The notes under the pieces are model-generated. The model saw only the letters and a program-made list of their open reading frames with translations, searched no databases and was not told the DNA's origin. A DNA stretch of 64,000 nucleotides from the NCBI GenBank assembly GCA_021234155.1, contig JAJEKV010000032.1:7102736-7166735 (forward strand), in the 5' to 3' direction. The DNA is from Isoetes taiwanensis. Taxonomy: Eukaryota; Streptophyta; Lycopodiopsida; Isoetales; Isoetaceae. Position numbers and translations under genes: made by a program. Shown here in pieces: positions 23,837 to 34,640 of the stretch; the stretch's first letter is position 1, and the number at the start of each line of letters is the position of its first letter.

Positions 23837-23984
23837 TCAAAAATAGAATGATTTTAATTGATGTTCTTGTATGCATGGGACAAAGCACCATTATCTAAAG
23901 CAAAGTTGATGCCATGATTCCATGGAAACTTTTTCTACTCGATCTACTTCTTTTGGCTTTATGAGGTTAGAATTACATATCCAC

Positions 23985-24255
23985 TAGCATGGTGTTGGGT
24001 CTAGTGTTAACACATTAGTTCTAGCAACTACAAGTCTCGAGTTCGAGACTGTCCAAAATTGCACTTTGGACTGTTGGGCGATGAGACCGCTTAGAATTGC
24101 ACTTTAGACTGTGGGCGTCAAATCCCATAGATGCAATGTAAAGTGATTGGGGGCAGAGTCAAATCCCATAGATGCAATGTAAAGTGATTGGGGGCAGAGC
24201 CCAAGCAGTGGAGTGTGGCGTGTAGTCACATCTCTAGTTGGATGCTGCCTAGTGA
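23985..24255 (+). mobile_element. tRNA-derived SINE-like segment with internal 41-bp duplication
   Basis: TAGCATGGTGT resembles a pol III A box and GAGTTCGAGACTG, about 45 bp later, resembles a B box, as in tRNA-derived SINEs. Downstream is a perfect 41-bp tandem duplication (24,118-24,158 and 24,159-24,199, starting TCAAATCCCATAGATGCAAT) and then CTAGTTGGATGCTGCCTAGTGA. No poly(A) tail was found. A second weak match is at 30,667-30,735. Confidence 0.4.
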
Positions 24256-24901
24256 CGTGCAGGGTTTCCCTTAAGGGGCGAATTTTCGCAAAAATACGAT
24301 TTTTTATGAATTTAATAATTTTTAATGCTAACGGGTAGTAGGTTACCTCATTTATTAATATTTTTTAATTCGCCCGCCATTCTATGACACAAGCTCCCGC
24401 CTTACTCGACTTCGCCCACTCCACGAAGACGAAATCTATGCTACTCGCCATAATTTCTACCGGAAGCCAAGCATTTTTTTCATACATTCGCCCTCCATAC
24501 TTACAAGGATTAGAGGTTTTACGATTTTTTCAAGCTAAAGACCTGGTAAAAGTTCATCATCGATTTTTCTTCATTTACATGCTTTGAATCAGTGTGTTCT
24601 GCTCCAGAAATGCCTGCAGAGCTATTTCTTGGCTGGGGGTTGGAGCCTACGATTTTACTGCAAAGGAGGCGAGTTAGTTAGGGTTATTCGAAATAGTTAG
24701 TGAAGCTGCTCCTATGTGTTCTAATCAGAGTTTCAACGAATGATCCTAAAACAGTAGGGTAAAGGTGTGATATCTTTTTTGGAGATTCTCGATTCAGAGA
24801 ATCAATAACAGACTGCCCCATTTGCTTGGCAGAGCAAAGATCATGGGATGGCAGGGCCGCAACGCAATGTTCAATCCTTGTCCCAGAAGCTTAACTTCTC
24901 A

Positions 24902-25012
24902 TCATGTTGCAGAATCTTTAAGGATTTCCATGCAGCGATTCCTGATTCGTGTTGCAATGTGCAATGTTTCAAATGGATTCTCCTTACCAACCAAATCAGC
25001 AATGACATCGTC
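24902..25012 (-). other. candidate terminal exon of unknown protein
   Basis: After an AG acceptor (ATATTAG) the minus strand encodes 36 residues, DDVIADLVGKENPFETLHIA followed by TRIRNRCMEILKDSAT, then a TGA stop. The peptide has a natural composition and the second copy (53,272-53,382) is identical, but I do not recognise the family and no partner exon was found. Confidence 0.3.
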
Positions 25013-25319
25013 CTAATATTAAGGCATCACAGTTTGCAAGGGTCGGAATTATAGAACCCTTCTTGCTTACATATTGTTTCTTCATTGGGGTCATTTTGCT
25101 TATAAATGTTGAAGAAGAATGCATTGTTTTGGAATGCAGGTTTTATGGCTACTGCATTTGTGAGCCATATTATGTTCAGCAGAGTTTTGGAATGTAAAGT
25201 GCATGCGAAAATACTGAGTACCCTTCTAGTATGTAGCATAGCATTCTAAAATCTGGAAAGAATAGCTGCAAATCTCTCTTTAATTATCATTTGCAGGATT
25301 CATACAACAACAAAACATA

Positions 25320-25548
25320 AGATGCAATGCGGGCATAGGGAATTTGGCCCAAATGGGGCCTCTAAGCCTACTACAAGGGTTTTTCCTCCCCTGCGGGGTT
25401 TTTCATCGATGGTAGAGACACATTATCTGGGGGTTTACGTGGTTTTATTTTGTGTTTGGAAACTTTCCGCTTAAAGGATTGCAAAACCGTCTCATAAGCC
25501 CAGTTGGTCTCAAAGTGGGCGTTAAAATATACTTCCTTCCTTCCTTCT
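25320..25548 (+). mobile_element. LINE 3' end with (CTTC)n tail
   Basis: The segment ends in GTTGGTCTC, then GTGGGCGTTAAAATATA and a CTTC tetranucleotide run at 25,531-25,548. The long LINE at 39.5-42.6 kb ends in GTTGGTCTC, GTGGGCGATAAAATCATA and a TTCTA run. The shared 3' motif with a different microsatellite tail marks a related LINE subfamily, here reduced to its 3' end. Confidence 0.5.
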
Positions 25549-26428
25549 TTGTCCCTAATGAAGGAATATATACACTATTTTGCTCTGCACTATGTTATTG
25601 CGTGGACTGCAGTTAAATAGTATGTTGGAATGCCGCCCTTAGCATAAATTGTCAAGGGAAATTTTGTATGGCATTTTACCACTATGTTGATTGATAACTT
25701 CGGGTTTGTCAATTTGTAGTTTGAATATATGCTATTCAAACCAGTTTGTCTTACACATATGGTTTTGTTTCAAATTCATATATTGATCTTTGAGCTTCTG
25801 GCGGCTTTGCATCATTTAATGCTCTGAAACCCCAGGCGCCATGTAGCGCAGCTTTTCGCCGGCAACACAGTTTCTAGCATAACTTTTGATCCAGGACTCC
25901 GTTTCAGGTGAGGCTTATTGCGTTGGAAAGCCCTCTCTGGGATCTTTTCGATGGTGTATCATATGCCCATGTTTGGTTATGTTTTCTGTGTCAAAACAAT
26001 CATGTTCCGGCCGGCTTTATTACGTTATAGATCTTTTAGATTAAGGCTTCACAAATTGATTTGGTTTGCTCTAGATTCTATCCACTTTGATTTAACTTTT
26101 GTATATACCCGCTTTGATTTCATTTAGAGAGCTTCACCATGACAGAAAGGGCCAGTAATAAGGAGAGATTTGGTGTAAGGATGGCCGGGGAAAAGAACAA
26201 GCTTCCTACTCAGGAATCATTGTTCATACAGGAGGTCCCTCATCCCACAAGTGCTCGGTCTAGCATACAGCTCTATGGTTAGGGGCAAGCTAATTCCAGT
26301 GTAATAATGGATTTGCCATCTTCTCTTTTAGGTCCCTAGTGGCCTCTTCATATCGGCACGAGCAGGTTTGGTACATTTACCTTCCAAGATCGATATCTCT
26401 TCTCCAAGGAAATGGGAGGCTAAACTCC
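25549..26428. other. no supported gene
   Basis: Some stretches look exon-like, for example the plus strand near 25,918-26,127, but nothing is recognisable and frames differ between the two copies. Confidence 0.3.
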
Positions 26429-26820
26429 TTAAGACACCACTTCAAAAGAAGGGCTACCCAACGAGCAAATTGAAGAAGAAGAAGCATCTGAATTATCTTC
26501 ATCATGTTCATCTGGCTTCTTAAAAAATGTCATTTTGTACCAAGATGAATCATGTTTCAAATGATCCTTATGCCTCGGCAGCCAGTCCTTGAAAGGGTCT
26601 AAATTAACTGAATTCCAATGTGTGTCTCCGCATGGTGGAAGGGTATCCAAAATACTTCTACAATATACCTTCACAAAGTCTTCATTATCCAGTAGGCGTA
26701 GCCACATTCATGTCAAAAATGAGACTCCCTGCTCCATGCACTCCAAAGAAATACCCATCAAATTCCAAGAGGCAGAAATACTTTAGATATCTTTCACTTA
26801 GTGGCATCTCTTAACTAAAG
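26429..26820 (-). other. unrecognised coding-like segment
   Basis: The minus strand reads FDGYFFGVHGAGSLIFDMNV near 26,770-26,715. In another frame it gives 92 codons (26,707-26,429) containing WLPRHKDHLKHDSSWYKMTF and an acidic, Ser-rich end. The composition is protein-like but I do not recognise a family. The second-copy counterpart (about 54,800-55,180) is broken after the SSWYKMTFF segment. It may be another captured gene piece. Confidence 0.3.
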
Positions 26821-27479
26821 TGAAAAGTGGACATAGTTATCTCTAACCTAACAAAGCCTCTTAACTACTAAGCACCAAGTCATTGTAAATGTTAGGTTAT
26901 TTTGATTTTATGAATTTAACCCAAGTGATCTCTAACAAGTCTAGAGGGAATGTATATCTTTATCCATTAAGTTAGTCTTAACTTAACGATCTTAATGGGA
27001 AATCATAACCTCTTTACAGTTAAGTTAAGAGATAACCAACCGGTTAAATTAACTTAACTTAATGGCGAGTGGGAAATAGCCCTTAATTATATAAGTTTAT
27101 TATTAAATTAACACTTTAATGGTTATCAAAGTATAAATTTCCTTTTCAAACTATCTATTTAGAATTAGACATTTCAAGGATATAAAATTCTAATTTTCAG
27201 TTATTTAACAAATCTAAAATTTGGCAATCATAATAATTTCTAATTGATATTTGATGGTTTAATAAGTAATAACTTAAAATTATTATGAGACTTTTTACAA
27301 TCTGACCTTTTACACTTTTGAAAACACTTTAAGAAAAGTTTTAGATTAAAATTAATTAAATAATAAAGTTAATGGTTTAATAATAACTATTGAATAAATT
27401 ATTATTGATGAAATAAAATATATTGAAAATTTAATAATAAACTTTTCAAAAAAAAAATTTAATTGAAGCATAAACATAA

Positions 27480-28460
27480 TCATACAGACTTTTAAAATAG
27501 AGGTAATTACTTAATTAATTTCAATTTCAAACTTTCTTTAGATATTTTGAAAAAATAACATTTTAATCATACAAAGTTTATCTTAAATGAAAATTTAATT
27601 CTAAATAGATTAAAGTGAAAATTAGTTTAGAAAGCTATTTTTTACTTTAATAACCATCATATTTTGATTAATAAGAGTAAAAATATATATAATCTTATTA
27701 TGACATTCTTGATGTATATCTATTAGATTTAAATTTGTTAAATATGTCATAAGGTGTCTTTGTTTTTTTATTAGGGGCCCATGTATCATGTTTTTTTAAC
27801 GATACGCGAGGGAATATAAATATGGGAGCAAGATAAGATAATAGGTCTATGCTAGAAGACTAACTAAAAGAGCTAGTGGATGCAAGAAAATAGGCTATAG
27901 ATGAGATTCACTGGCGGTGGGATGCACTCGGCAGTCTCTTGACCCCTCACACTAGAGGCTGTAATGATAATAGGTTAAATTAAGTAAAAAGAATTTGTCT
28001 TGTTCTTTTTTCTTTGTGATTTATAAGTTGGTCAAGTTAATCTAGCTAAAATTATTATAATTATTATAAAGCTGAAATATATATTTTATTATAATTTTGT
28101 TTCAATATATAACATAATAAAATTATTTGTAGGTTTGTTAGTGACTATGTTCCATTGGATTAATGATATATTTACTTGAAATTTGGACTTATTCAAATCT
28201 AATAGATGTACTTCAAGATACCATGATAAGATCATACATATTTTTTAATTTATTGATTTTAATAATTTTTGCAATTTATCGTGAGATCAAAAGTATGATG
28301 GTTACTAAAATATAAAATTGCTTTCTAAACTAGTTTTTACTTTAATCTATTTAGAATTAAATTCTTATCTAATTCTATATGATTAAAATGTTATTTGTAA
28401 ATATATTTAAAGAAATTTTAGATTGACATTAAGTAAATGATTACGTTTATGTTTTAATAA
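27480..28460. repeat. AT-rich inverted repeat (foldback-like)
   Basis: Two arms of roughly 255-270 bp (27,480-27,735 and 28,190-28,460) are imperfect reverse complements. For example, GATGGTTACTAAAATATAAA on one side corresponds to the reverse complement of the TTTACTTTAATAACCATC segment on the other, and ATCTATTAGATTTAAA pairs with CAAATCTAATAGATG. The spacer is about 455 bp and contains AGGGGCCCATG. Related direct copies lie just outside (27,120-27,460). The whole 26.8-28.6 kb stretch is very AT-rich. It resembles a non-autonomous foldback or MITE cluster. Confidence 0.6.
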
Positions 28461-28718
28461 TAACTATTGAATAATTTATTATTGATGAAATAAATATATT
28501 AAAAATTAATCAATAATAAACTCAACTTAAAAAATTTTTAAAGTATATTTAAAAGTATAAAAGTTTATAAATTGTGAAATAAAAATCAGATTAGTCATGA
28601 CAAGATCAAATCAATGGTTCTGTAATCCATTCAATTAAGAGCAGCTAAACTTGCAATCTTGGACATCTGTGATTTGAAATGTAGTTGTGCATCCAACTGC
28701 ACCAAGGTCTGTCTCTTA

Positions 28719-28924
<206 letters not shown>

Positions 28925-28999
28925 TCCCCTATTGATTCATTCACACACATGCCCATTCTTCAAGTGTTGCAAGCCTACAAGTGTTGCAAACGGGAGGAC

Positions 29000-29505
29000 C
29001 CATAAGACACTTGGTTCTAGGCAGGGAGGATCGGTAGATGTTTTAAACAAGTTTTCATCAAAAGCTTGGTTAGAAGCAAGGGCATAAGCCTCTATTGATT
29101 TCTTCCCTTCTAGATTTCTCTGTTGTATAGTTCTTTATGCCTCAATTGAGGCACTTTAGACATGTCCTCCTTTCTGAAGTCCTTGCTTGCCGGGGATCTT
29201 TCTTTTTTATCTCCCATTTTTTACATTTGAAGTCTCAAAATTGCTGAATGGACTGAAATTGCACCTTCCAATTTCTTTGTTCAGATGCAATTTTTCCTCT
29301 AACATGAGGTAATGCACTTCATTGAACATCCATTATTGTTAAGTCTTACCACTAGTAGCAATGAGCTTGTACGTGGGATACCAGTGCCTACCAATCCTGT
29401 GTAAGAGATCTCTCCGGAAGCACTTTTTCTATCAAGAGCACTCTTAACTATTACATGTTTTCTCATAACTCTCTTCAAGCTGGAGCTCTATTTTAGGTGA
29501 AATTT
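29000..29505. other. no supported gene
   Basis: Ordinary AT-rich sequence downstream of the microsatellite. A TTTTTT-rich run occurs near 29,200-29,225. No gene or RNA was recognised. Confidence 0.35.
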
Positions 29506-29509
29506 GTGC

Positions 29510-30070
29510 CTAGATGGCTAATTTGTGCATTGGATGGTTAGATAGATTCTTCTTTAGCGATAGATTAATGTGGGTCTTTAAACTTTTGCGATTTGGGTTT
29601 AAAAATGCAATGCAAAGCGGGGATAGCAAGCAAATTGATTACCTTTTTGGCACGCTTGTTGTTTTCACCCTCAAATATTGTCCAAATATAAGCAAACTAG
29701 ATATCCACTGGAAAGATCTTAGAGAGCTTTCATTGATGTCAATCTCACTGGCTGTATGCTTAAATAGATTCTTTCTTTAACTTGATGATTTATGTGGGTC
29801 GTTATACTTTCTTAGAATTTTGGTTTGAAAATGCAATCGAGCGACAAATAGCAAAGCAGTTGATTACTTTTTGTCCTTTCGGTTCCTATCTCAAGTACTC
29901 CTATGCTTGAGTGGTTGCTAATTCTTTTTTTCCTTTGGTATTTTATGCCAAGAACTCCCAAGTACTACTATGGTTGAGAGGTTGTTGATTCTTGATTGGA
30001 TTTGGTATTTTATGCCAAGAACTCATAATTCTTACAAGTACTGATATGCTTGGCTGGTTATGCTCAAATA
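29510..30070. repeat. two short tandem repeat blocks
   Basis: At 29,510-29,880 two diverged units of about 220-230 bp share TAGATAGATTCTT-type starts, ATGTGGGTC and AAAATGCAAT. At 29,885-30,070 units of about 70-80 bp share CAAGTACT, a TATGSTTG motif and TTGGTATTTTATGCCAAGAA. The first block is related to the repeats at 11.56-12.2 kb through the segment CAAATATAAGCAAACTAGAT. Confidence 0.55.
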
Positions 30071-30666
30071 CTAATATGTTTGAGAGAGAGGTTCTTGAAT
30101 TTCATACTATCTTGCTACAACTTTACAGATATGGAGCTAAATCGTGCATACAAGTAGGTACACTTTTCTTGCATCTTTTTAGCATTATAGAGGACTTATG
30201 TGGTTCTTCTAGATAATATGAATCACTCAAGGGGCTTCATGACTTGTTTTTAGTATCATTATGTACTATTTGATTACCATATAGGAAGGTTTATGAGAAC
30301 TTCAAGTGCATCAGCTTCAATAGCAATCCATATTAAGCTTCTGTTAGTAGAGAATGAAGATGTTGATATTACCCTTGCGTAATTCTCATTAACATCAAAC
30401 ACTAGAAATAGTTCAAACACTAGAAATAGTTGATAGATCAAAGCAGAATACAATGGCTTGAGCTAGAAGACTCAAGACTAGCATTGAACCGAAATTTCAA
30501 CAAGAATGAGTTCCATGTATATATATCTACTTCAATGGTGTGGATTGTGCCACTCCAGCAGATGAGCTCGTGCCATGTGTCACGCATGTATGTAGATTCT
30601 GGAATGTTCTAGAGAGCCTTCTGAAAACAGCTTCGCATATGAAGAAGACGCAAGGGAATGTCTTCA

Positions 30667-30735
30667 ATAAGCATTGGTGTATGAGTCACAACTAGAAGGT
30701 TGCGAGTTTGAGCCTAGTCTTGTGCAACTACCCCT
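30667..30735 (+). mobile_element. possible SINE head
   Basis: AGCATTGGTGTATGAGTC followed by GGTTGCGAGTTTGAGCC has A-box and B-box-like motifs and partly matches the segment at 23,985. This is weak evidence. The rest of 30.1-31.4 kb shows no supported feature. Confidence 0.22.
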
Positions 30736-31399
30736 TTGCATCTGTGTGACGACCATATTTGTACATATGAGTATAACATCCCTATGGTCGCTCGCACCAT
30801 TCCCCTCGTACGATGACACCAAGCCTTCAAAATTGGGGCCGGAGTACTTGAACTAACGCCTGTGGAACTTCGCAATCTTGTCAATTGGTCAAATTCTTGG
30901 CAAGTTCCCAGGTGCAATCACTATCCTTTCCAATCAACAATGAAGAAACTTAGAATTCGAAATGTCTCGAACCTCGCACTCCTCATGATCTTTAATTTCC
31001 ACTGGTGGAGGTGGTGAAGGAACACGATGCAATAGCTCGAGCTAAAATGCCATATTGCTGATCTGAGTCGTGATCTAATCCTGCAACTCGGAAGCCCTCC
31101 TCTCTAGCAAGGGGGGAATCAACTTAGAGTTGGCCCAGAAAGTAGAAAGCCAACTAGTCCGATCTGTTCACAATCATCGGATACTTATGAGGGTGGAGCT
31201 GAATAACGAGCCGAATTTGATTATAAAAATCTTAGAGTCTGGATCTTCTGCTATCAAATTTCTTTGGCAAACTAATCTTAGCCTCTGATGGCCTCCTCCC
31301 AGAGCTAAAGGCTGATACATGAGACGCTACTCGTTATCTGAGGTCCTTATTGTCATGCAAGATACATGCATGTGATCTAGAATGTCATCTTGTATGTAT

Positions 31400-31575
31400 G
31401 TATCTTGCACTTGCTAAAGGTAAACCACATTTTACACTTACATGTTTTCGATCTCTATGGAGGAGATTTCATCCTTGTTGTAGCAAGTGCAGCAGCTTGT
31501 TCAAGTATGTCAGCAATTGCAAAATACAGTTTATGTTTAGTAAAAAAGAGTTGGAAAAATCTAGTTTCTCATTAA
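31400..31575 (+). pseudogene. possible FAD-monooxygenase C-terminal fragment
   Basis: One frame reads HVFDLYGGDFILVVASAAAC, similar in style to the C-terminal thioredoxin-like part of phenol-hydroxylase-type FAD monooxygenases (LDLYG followed by FVL). It is a single short segment with an uncertain boundary and no FAD-binding domain nearby. It is identical in the second copy (59,770-59,945). The assignment is tentative. Confidence 0.3.
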
Positions 31576-32274
31576 CAGAGAATCTCTTGGTTTTTTCAAT
31601 CCCATAATGAATAAGAATGGTAGAGGCTTATGCTTTTGATGTGAAGGAGTGGCGGGAATTCAGTTCCGGCCTAATAGATGTATACTTGTATGCCATAGCG
31701 GAGCAGAATTGGACAAAAATTGTGATACACATAGTTGATTATTCTTTTATATAAGAGTTATATCTTCTTCCACAGCTCATTCAGGCATGTTCACTCATTC
31801 ATTTCACTTGACAGTTTGTTCACACGAGCTGCTGCATCTTTGCTTGTTGCAAGAACCAAGGAGATGGCAAACTTAATCTTTATTCGAAGTTCTTTGCTTC
31901 AGCAATACAAGCCATTGATTAATTGCTTGCAGTCTATCTTGGTTAGGTACCTTTTTGCAAAGGTAGCAACTATGTGCTCTTGAAGGGAAGGATTACAAAA
32001 TTTTCATCTTTATAGGAATTCTCAGTTATTATCTTATCATCATCCGTCTAATTTGTTGTTATCACTAGAAGATTTGAGTTGCACGGCTTGTTCTGGCTCT
32101 ATAATTTGTGACAAAGTGACAAGGACAATCTTTATTGATCTATATGCTTGTTTGTTTTTTAATTAGCGATTTCTTGTGAAAAAATATAGAGCCTTCAACT
32201 GACTGCATAACGGTGATGAAATATCATGAAATATAATGCTCCCAAGTTATGTTCAAAGTGGTGAAAACCTTTTG

Positions 32275-32548
32275 TTTGCCTAGAATATTTTGGAAGGATA
32301 CAACACGAAGGTGTATGCTCATCCAAATAACCTATCTAAGCATTGTAAGCGCATGTGATCATCTTGGGAAGGAAAGTTCGTCCATGGAAGTATTTTAGAA
32401 ATAAGTTACAATCTATTGAGAACCGCCAGAAAGAAAGTGTCTTTTGGGGATTGCTCAATCGAGATGTTATTGCATCGGGAGCTATGATTGCAAAGTATTG
32501 TCAACATCATCAATATCTTTTGGCTCTAAAGCATTTTAGAAAAATGTG
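32275..32548 (+). pseudogene. PPR protein fragment
   Basis: Broken frames read CLEYFGRIQHEGVCSSK and then GLLNRDVIASGAMIAKYCQH followed by YLLALKHFRKM, the last being a clear PLS-type PPR repeat (NRDV followed by GAMI and a K-M end). In-frame stops separate the pieces. It is duplicated at 60,650-60,918. It is an isolated fragment with no intact gene around it. Confidence 0.5.
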
Positions 32549-34055
32549 AGAAAATGGAATTTAGCTAACATAGTCTGTCTTTGTAGATAAGTTAGATTGC
32601 AATGCAAATTGATAGGGGTGGCCACATGCGATTTCTGACCTCCACCTTCGTATATGAATTTCATACGAGAGGGGATAAGAGAGTGGACAAGAGTGGCGAA
32701 AGAGAGGGGGAAGAACTGTGGAAGAGAGGAAGAACAACATATTAGAATAAATGTTTTGGGTGCTCCCCCTACTGGAATGGAACATTAAAAATTGGCCTCC
32801 GACCTCAAACAGAGGCCTCCACCTCTATTTTGACATCCGAATCGGAGAAAAAATGATCATGTGACCAGCCCTAGTATTGTCTCTAAATTTTCTTCTAGAC
32901 TTTGAAGATGTAAAATATTTTTGCGAGTATTTGCTAAAAAGGAATAGCAAATTTGACGGATCTCTAACAATTCTCAAAAGAATTTAGAGTCTGAGAGACA
33001 ATTTAATCATCACTACAAGACTATTTGTCATTAATTTGTTCAGTAGGGAAGAACAAAATCACTTCCAACACCGATTATAACAGGGATGAACCTCAATAGA
33101 GATGTCATACCCTAGGTGTATATTCTAGTTCTTATCTGCTAACATAGATATTATATAAGCCCCAAAAGCAAAACTAGCATATGTAGTTTCATGATATTGT
33201 AAAAATAAAAAACTTACCTTAGATAGATCTTAAAATTTTAAGGTTATTGTATTGTATTTTGAGCTAAAGAAAGAGGTTATTAGAAAGAAAATAGTGTACA
33301 AAATCGCAAATCTTTTCTAGTGGTAATGGAAAATTTTCTATGATAGAAGACTAATATCGAAATCTGGAGTCCCTCGACCCATTTCATAATACATGGCAAA
33401 TATTATTGTACAATATCTTGACAAGTGTTTCTTTTCTTTTTCTTTTTTTATTTTTTCATCCTACCTAAATTTAGTGCAAATTTTCACGAAATCCAACAAT
33501 ACTAGTCAAATGGCAAATATTAGCCACTAAAGACAATGCCAATGAGGAACATAAATTGTAGGATTAAAAAAACTATATTTACAAAACAATACAATACTAT
33601 GTTAGTGTATATAACATATTTGTCAATACTTTTCATTAATCAGCAAGTAATTGTAACTCAGTTTTGCAGTTGATTGCTTTTTGCAACAACTCTGTTTGCT
33701 ATGACCACAAAATCATTGTCCTCCACTACAAGATAGTACATTGAAAATAAACAATAGGTATGGTCAAAGAAACAAAGAAGAGAGGTAAATATACCTGGCA
33801 TATAACACAGTATGACACTTTAAGAGATCAACTCTCTACATCTCTACACTTGGATATTAATCTGCAAGCAATATATCGAAGTGCAAGCACTATATCCAAG
33901 CCGTATCAGTCCAGAATGCCTCTGACCACCTTGAGAAAATAATGCCTCTGATTTCAACATGTGTGTTTGCTGCACCCCTTTAGCATTGTGATGACAGTTG
34001 AATTTTATGTTGCTTACCCATATAATTTCACCCATCTGCTCAGTAGTTACCAACA
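32549..34055. other. no supported gene
   Basis: AT-rich sequence with no recognisable product. A pyrimidine tract near 33,430-33,450 is shorter in the second copy. Confidence 0.35.
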
Positions 34056-34059
34056 TTTA

Positions 34060-34640
34060 GATTACATAGCCTAGTGTCTCCAACACTTTATATGAGTGCA
34101 TAGAGTCAGGCCCAAAATGACTGCCTACCTTTTTAATGTTTTCAGCAAAGCAGCAATAGATGGCAGAACATATGGCAGTGGGATAGCCCAATTTATCAAG
34201 CTGCAATGCAACTAAAAGGGCATCAAAATTTGAAACTTTAACGGGCAAGAAGAGAATATTGGTGGTAAAAACACAACTCAAAATACAAACAAAATGCTTA
34301 CTTCCAAATAGCAAAGCTCTACTCATCATGCCATGGGTTTTGCAGACTTCTGGTATCAGGCATATATGTCCCGGGCTCTCCAATCTACAATGTGCCAATC
34401 TCCAATCTATAACAACTTTAGAAAAAAATCACGGCCACTATGGTGAATCCAGGACCTGCTAGGCCTCAGCAATGAAAATTTGCCAAGAAAAATGTCTTGG
34501 GAATACCTGCAATTTAGCGGGCACCTGAATCGAAGCAAACATATGGGGATTTCCTCCCTACTTACGAACTTTGCCATTGCCAAGGTTTGGGTAGCTTCAC
34601 GACCTGTCAAATATCTAAGGGTGTAGGTCGAGGAGAAGAA
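34060..34640 (-). other. possible exons of an unrecognised gene
   Basis: Canonical splice-like sites frame short coding-like pieces on the minus strand. REATQTLAMAKF is followed by donor GTAAGT near 34,570. A segment after a TTGCAG acceptor near 34,203 ends in AAAAAG before GTAGGC near 34,128. In the first copy it reads LDKLGYPTAICSAIYC, while the second copy lacks one G and reads LDKLGYPLPYVLPSIAALLK, which looks more natural. I do not recognise the protein. Confidence 0.25.

Larger units (their letters stand above)
18035..23838 (-). mobile_element. hairpin-ended gene-capturing element, copy 2
   Basis: It is inverted relative to the element at 4,490-10,036. Its forward left border has AACAAGGTGCTGCGCACGG and the hairpin arm GAGGGTTGCCCTC (18,050-18,062), and about 100 bp match the right end of copy 1. 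Its forward right border has the palindrome TTGCCCCTTAGGGGCAA (23,820-23,836), and about 200 bp match the left end of copy 1, including the repeated TATGCC-type motifs and GGTTAGCCGGTTTCC. Interiors differ: this copy holds a nested truncated LINE and a receptor-kinase fragment. That pattern of shared ends with unlike cargo is typical of elements that pick up host sequence. Class (Helitron-like) is inference. Confidence 0.6.

Noticed and set aside
26820-28640. LTR retrotransposon in the AT-rich stretch
   Set aside because: Direct copies are short and diverged, with no gag-pol coding or primer-binding site; the inverted arrangement fits a foldback better.
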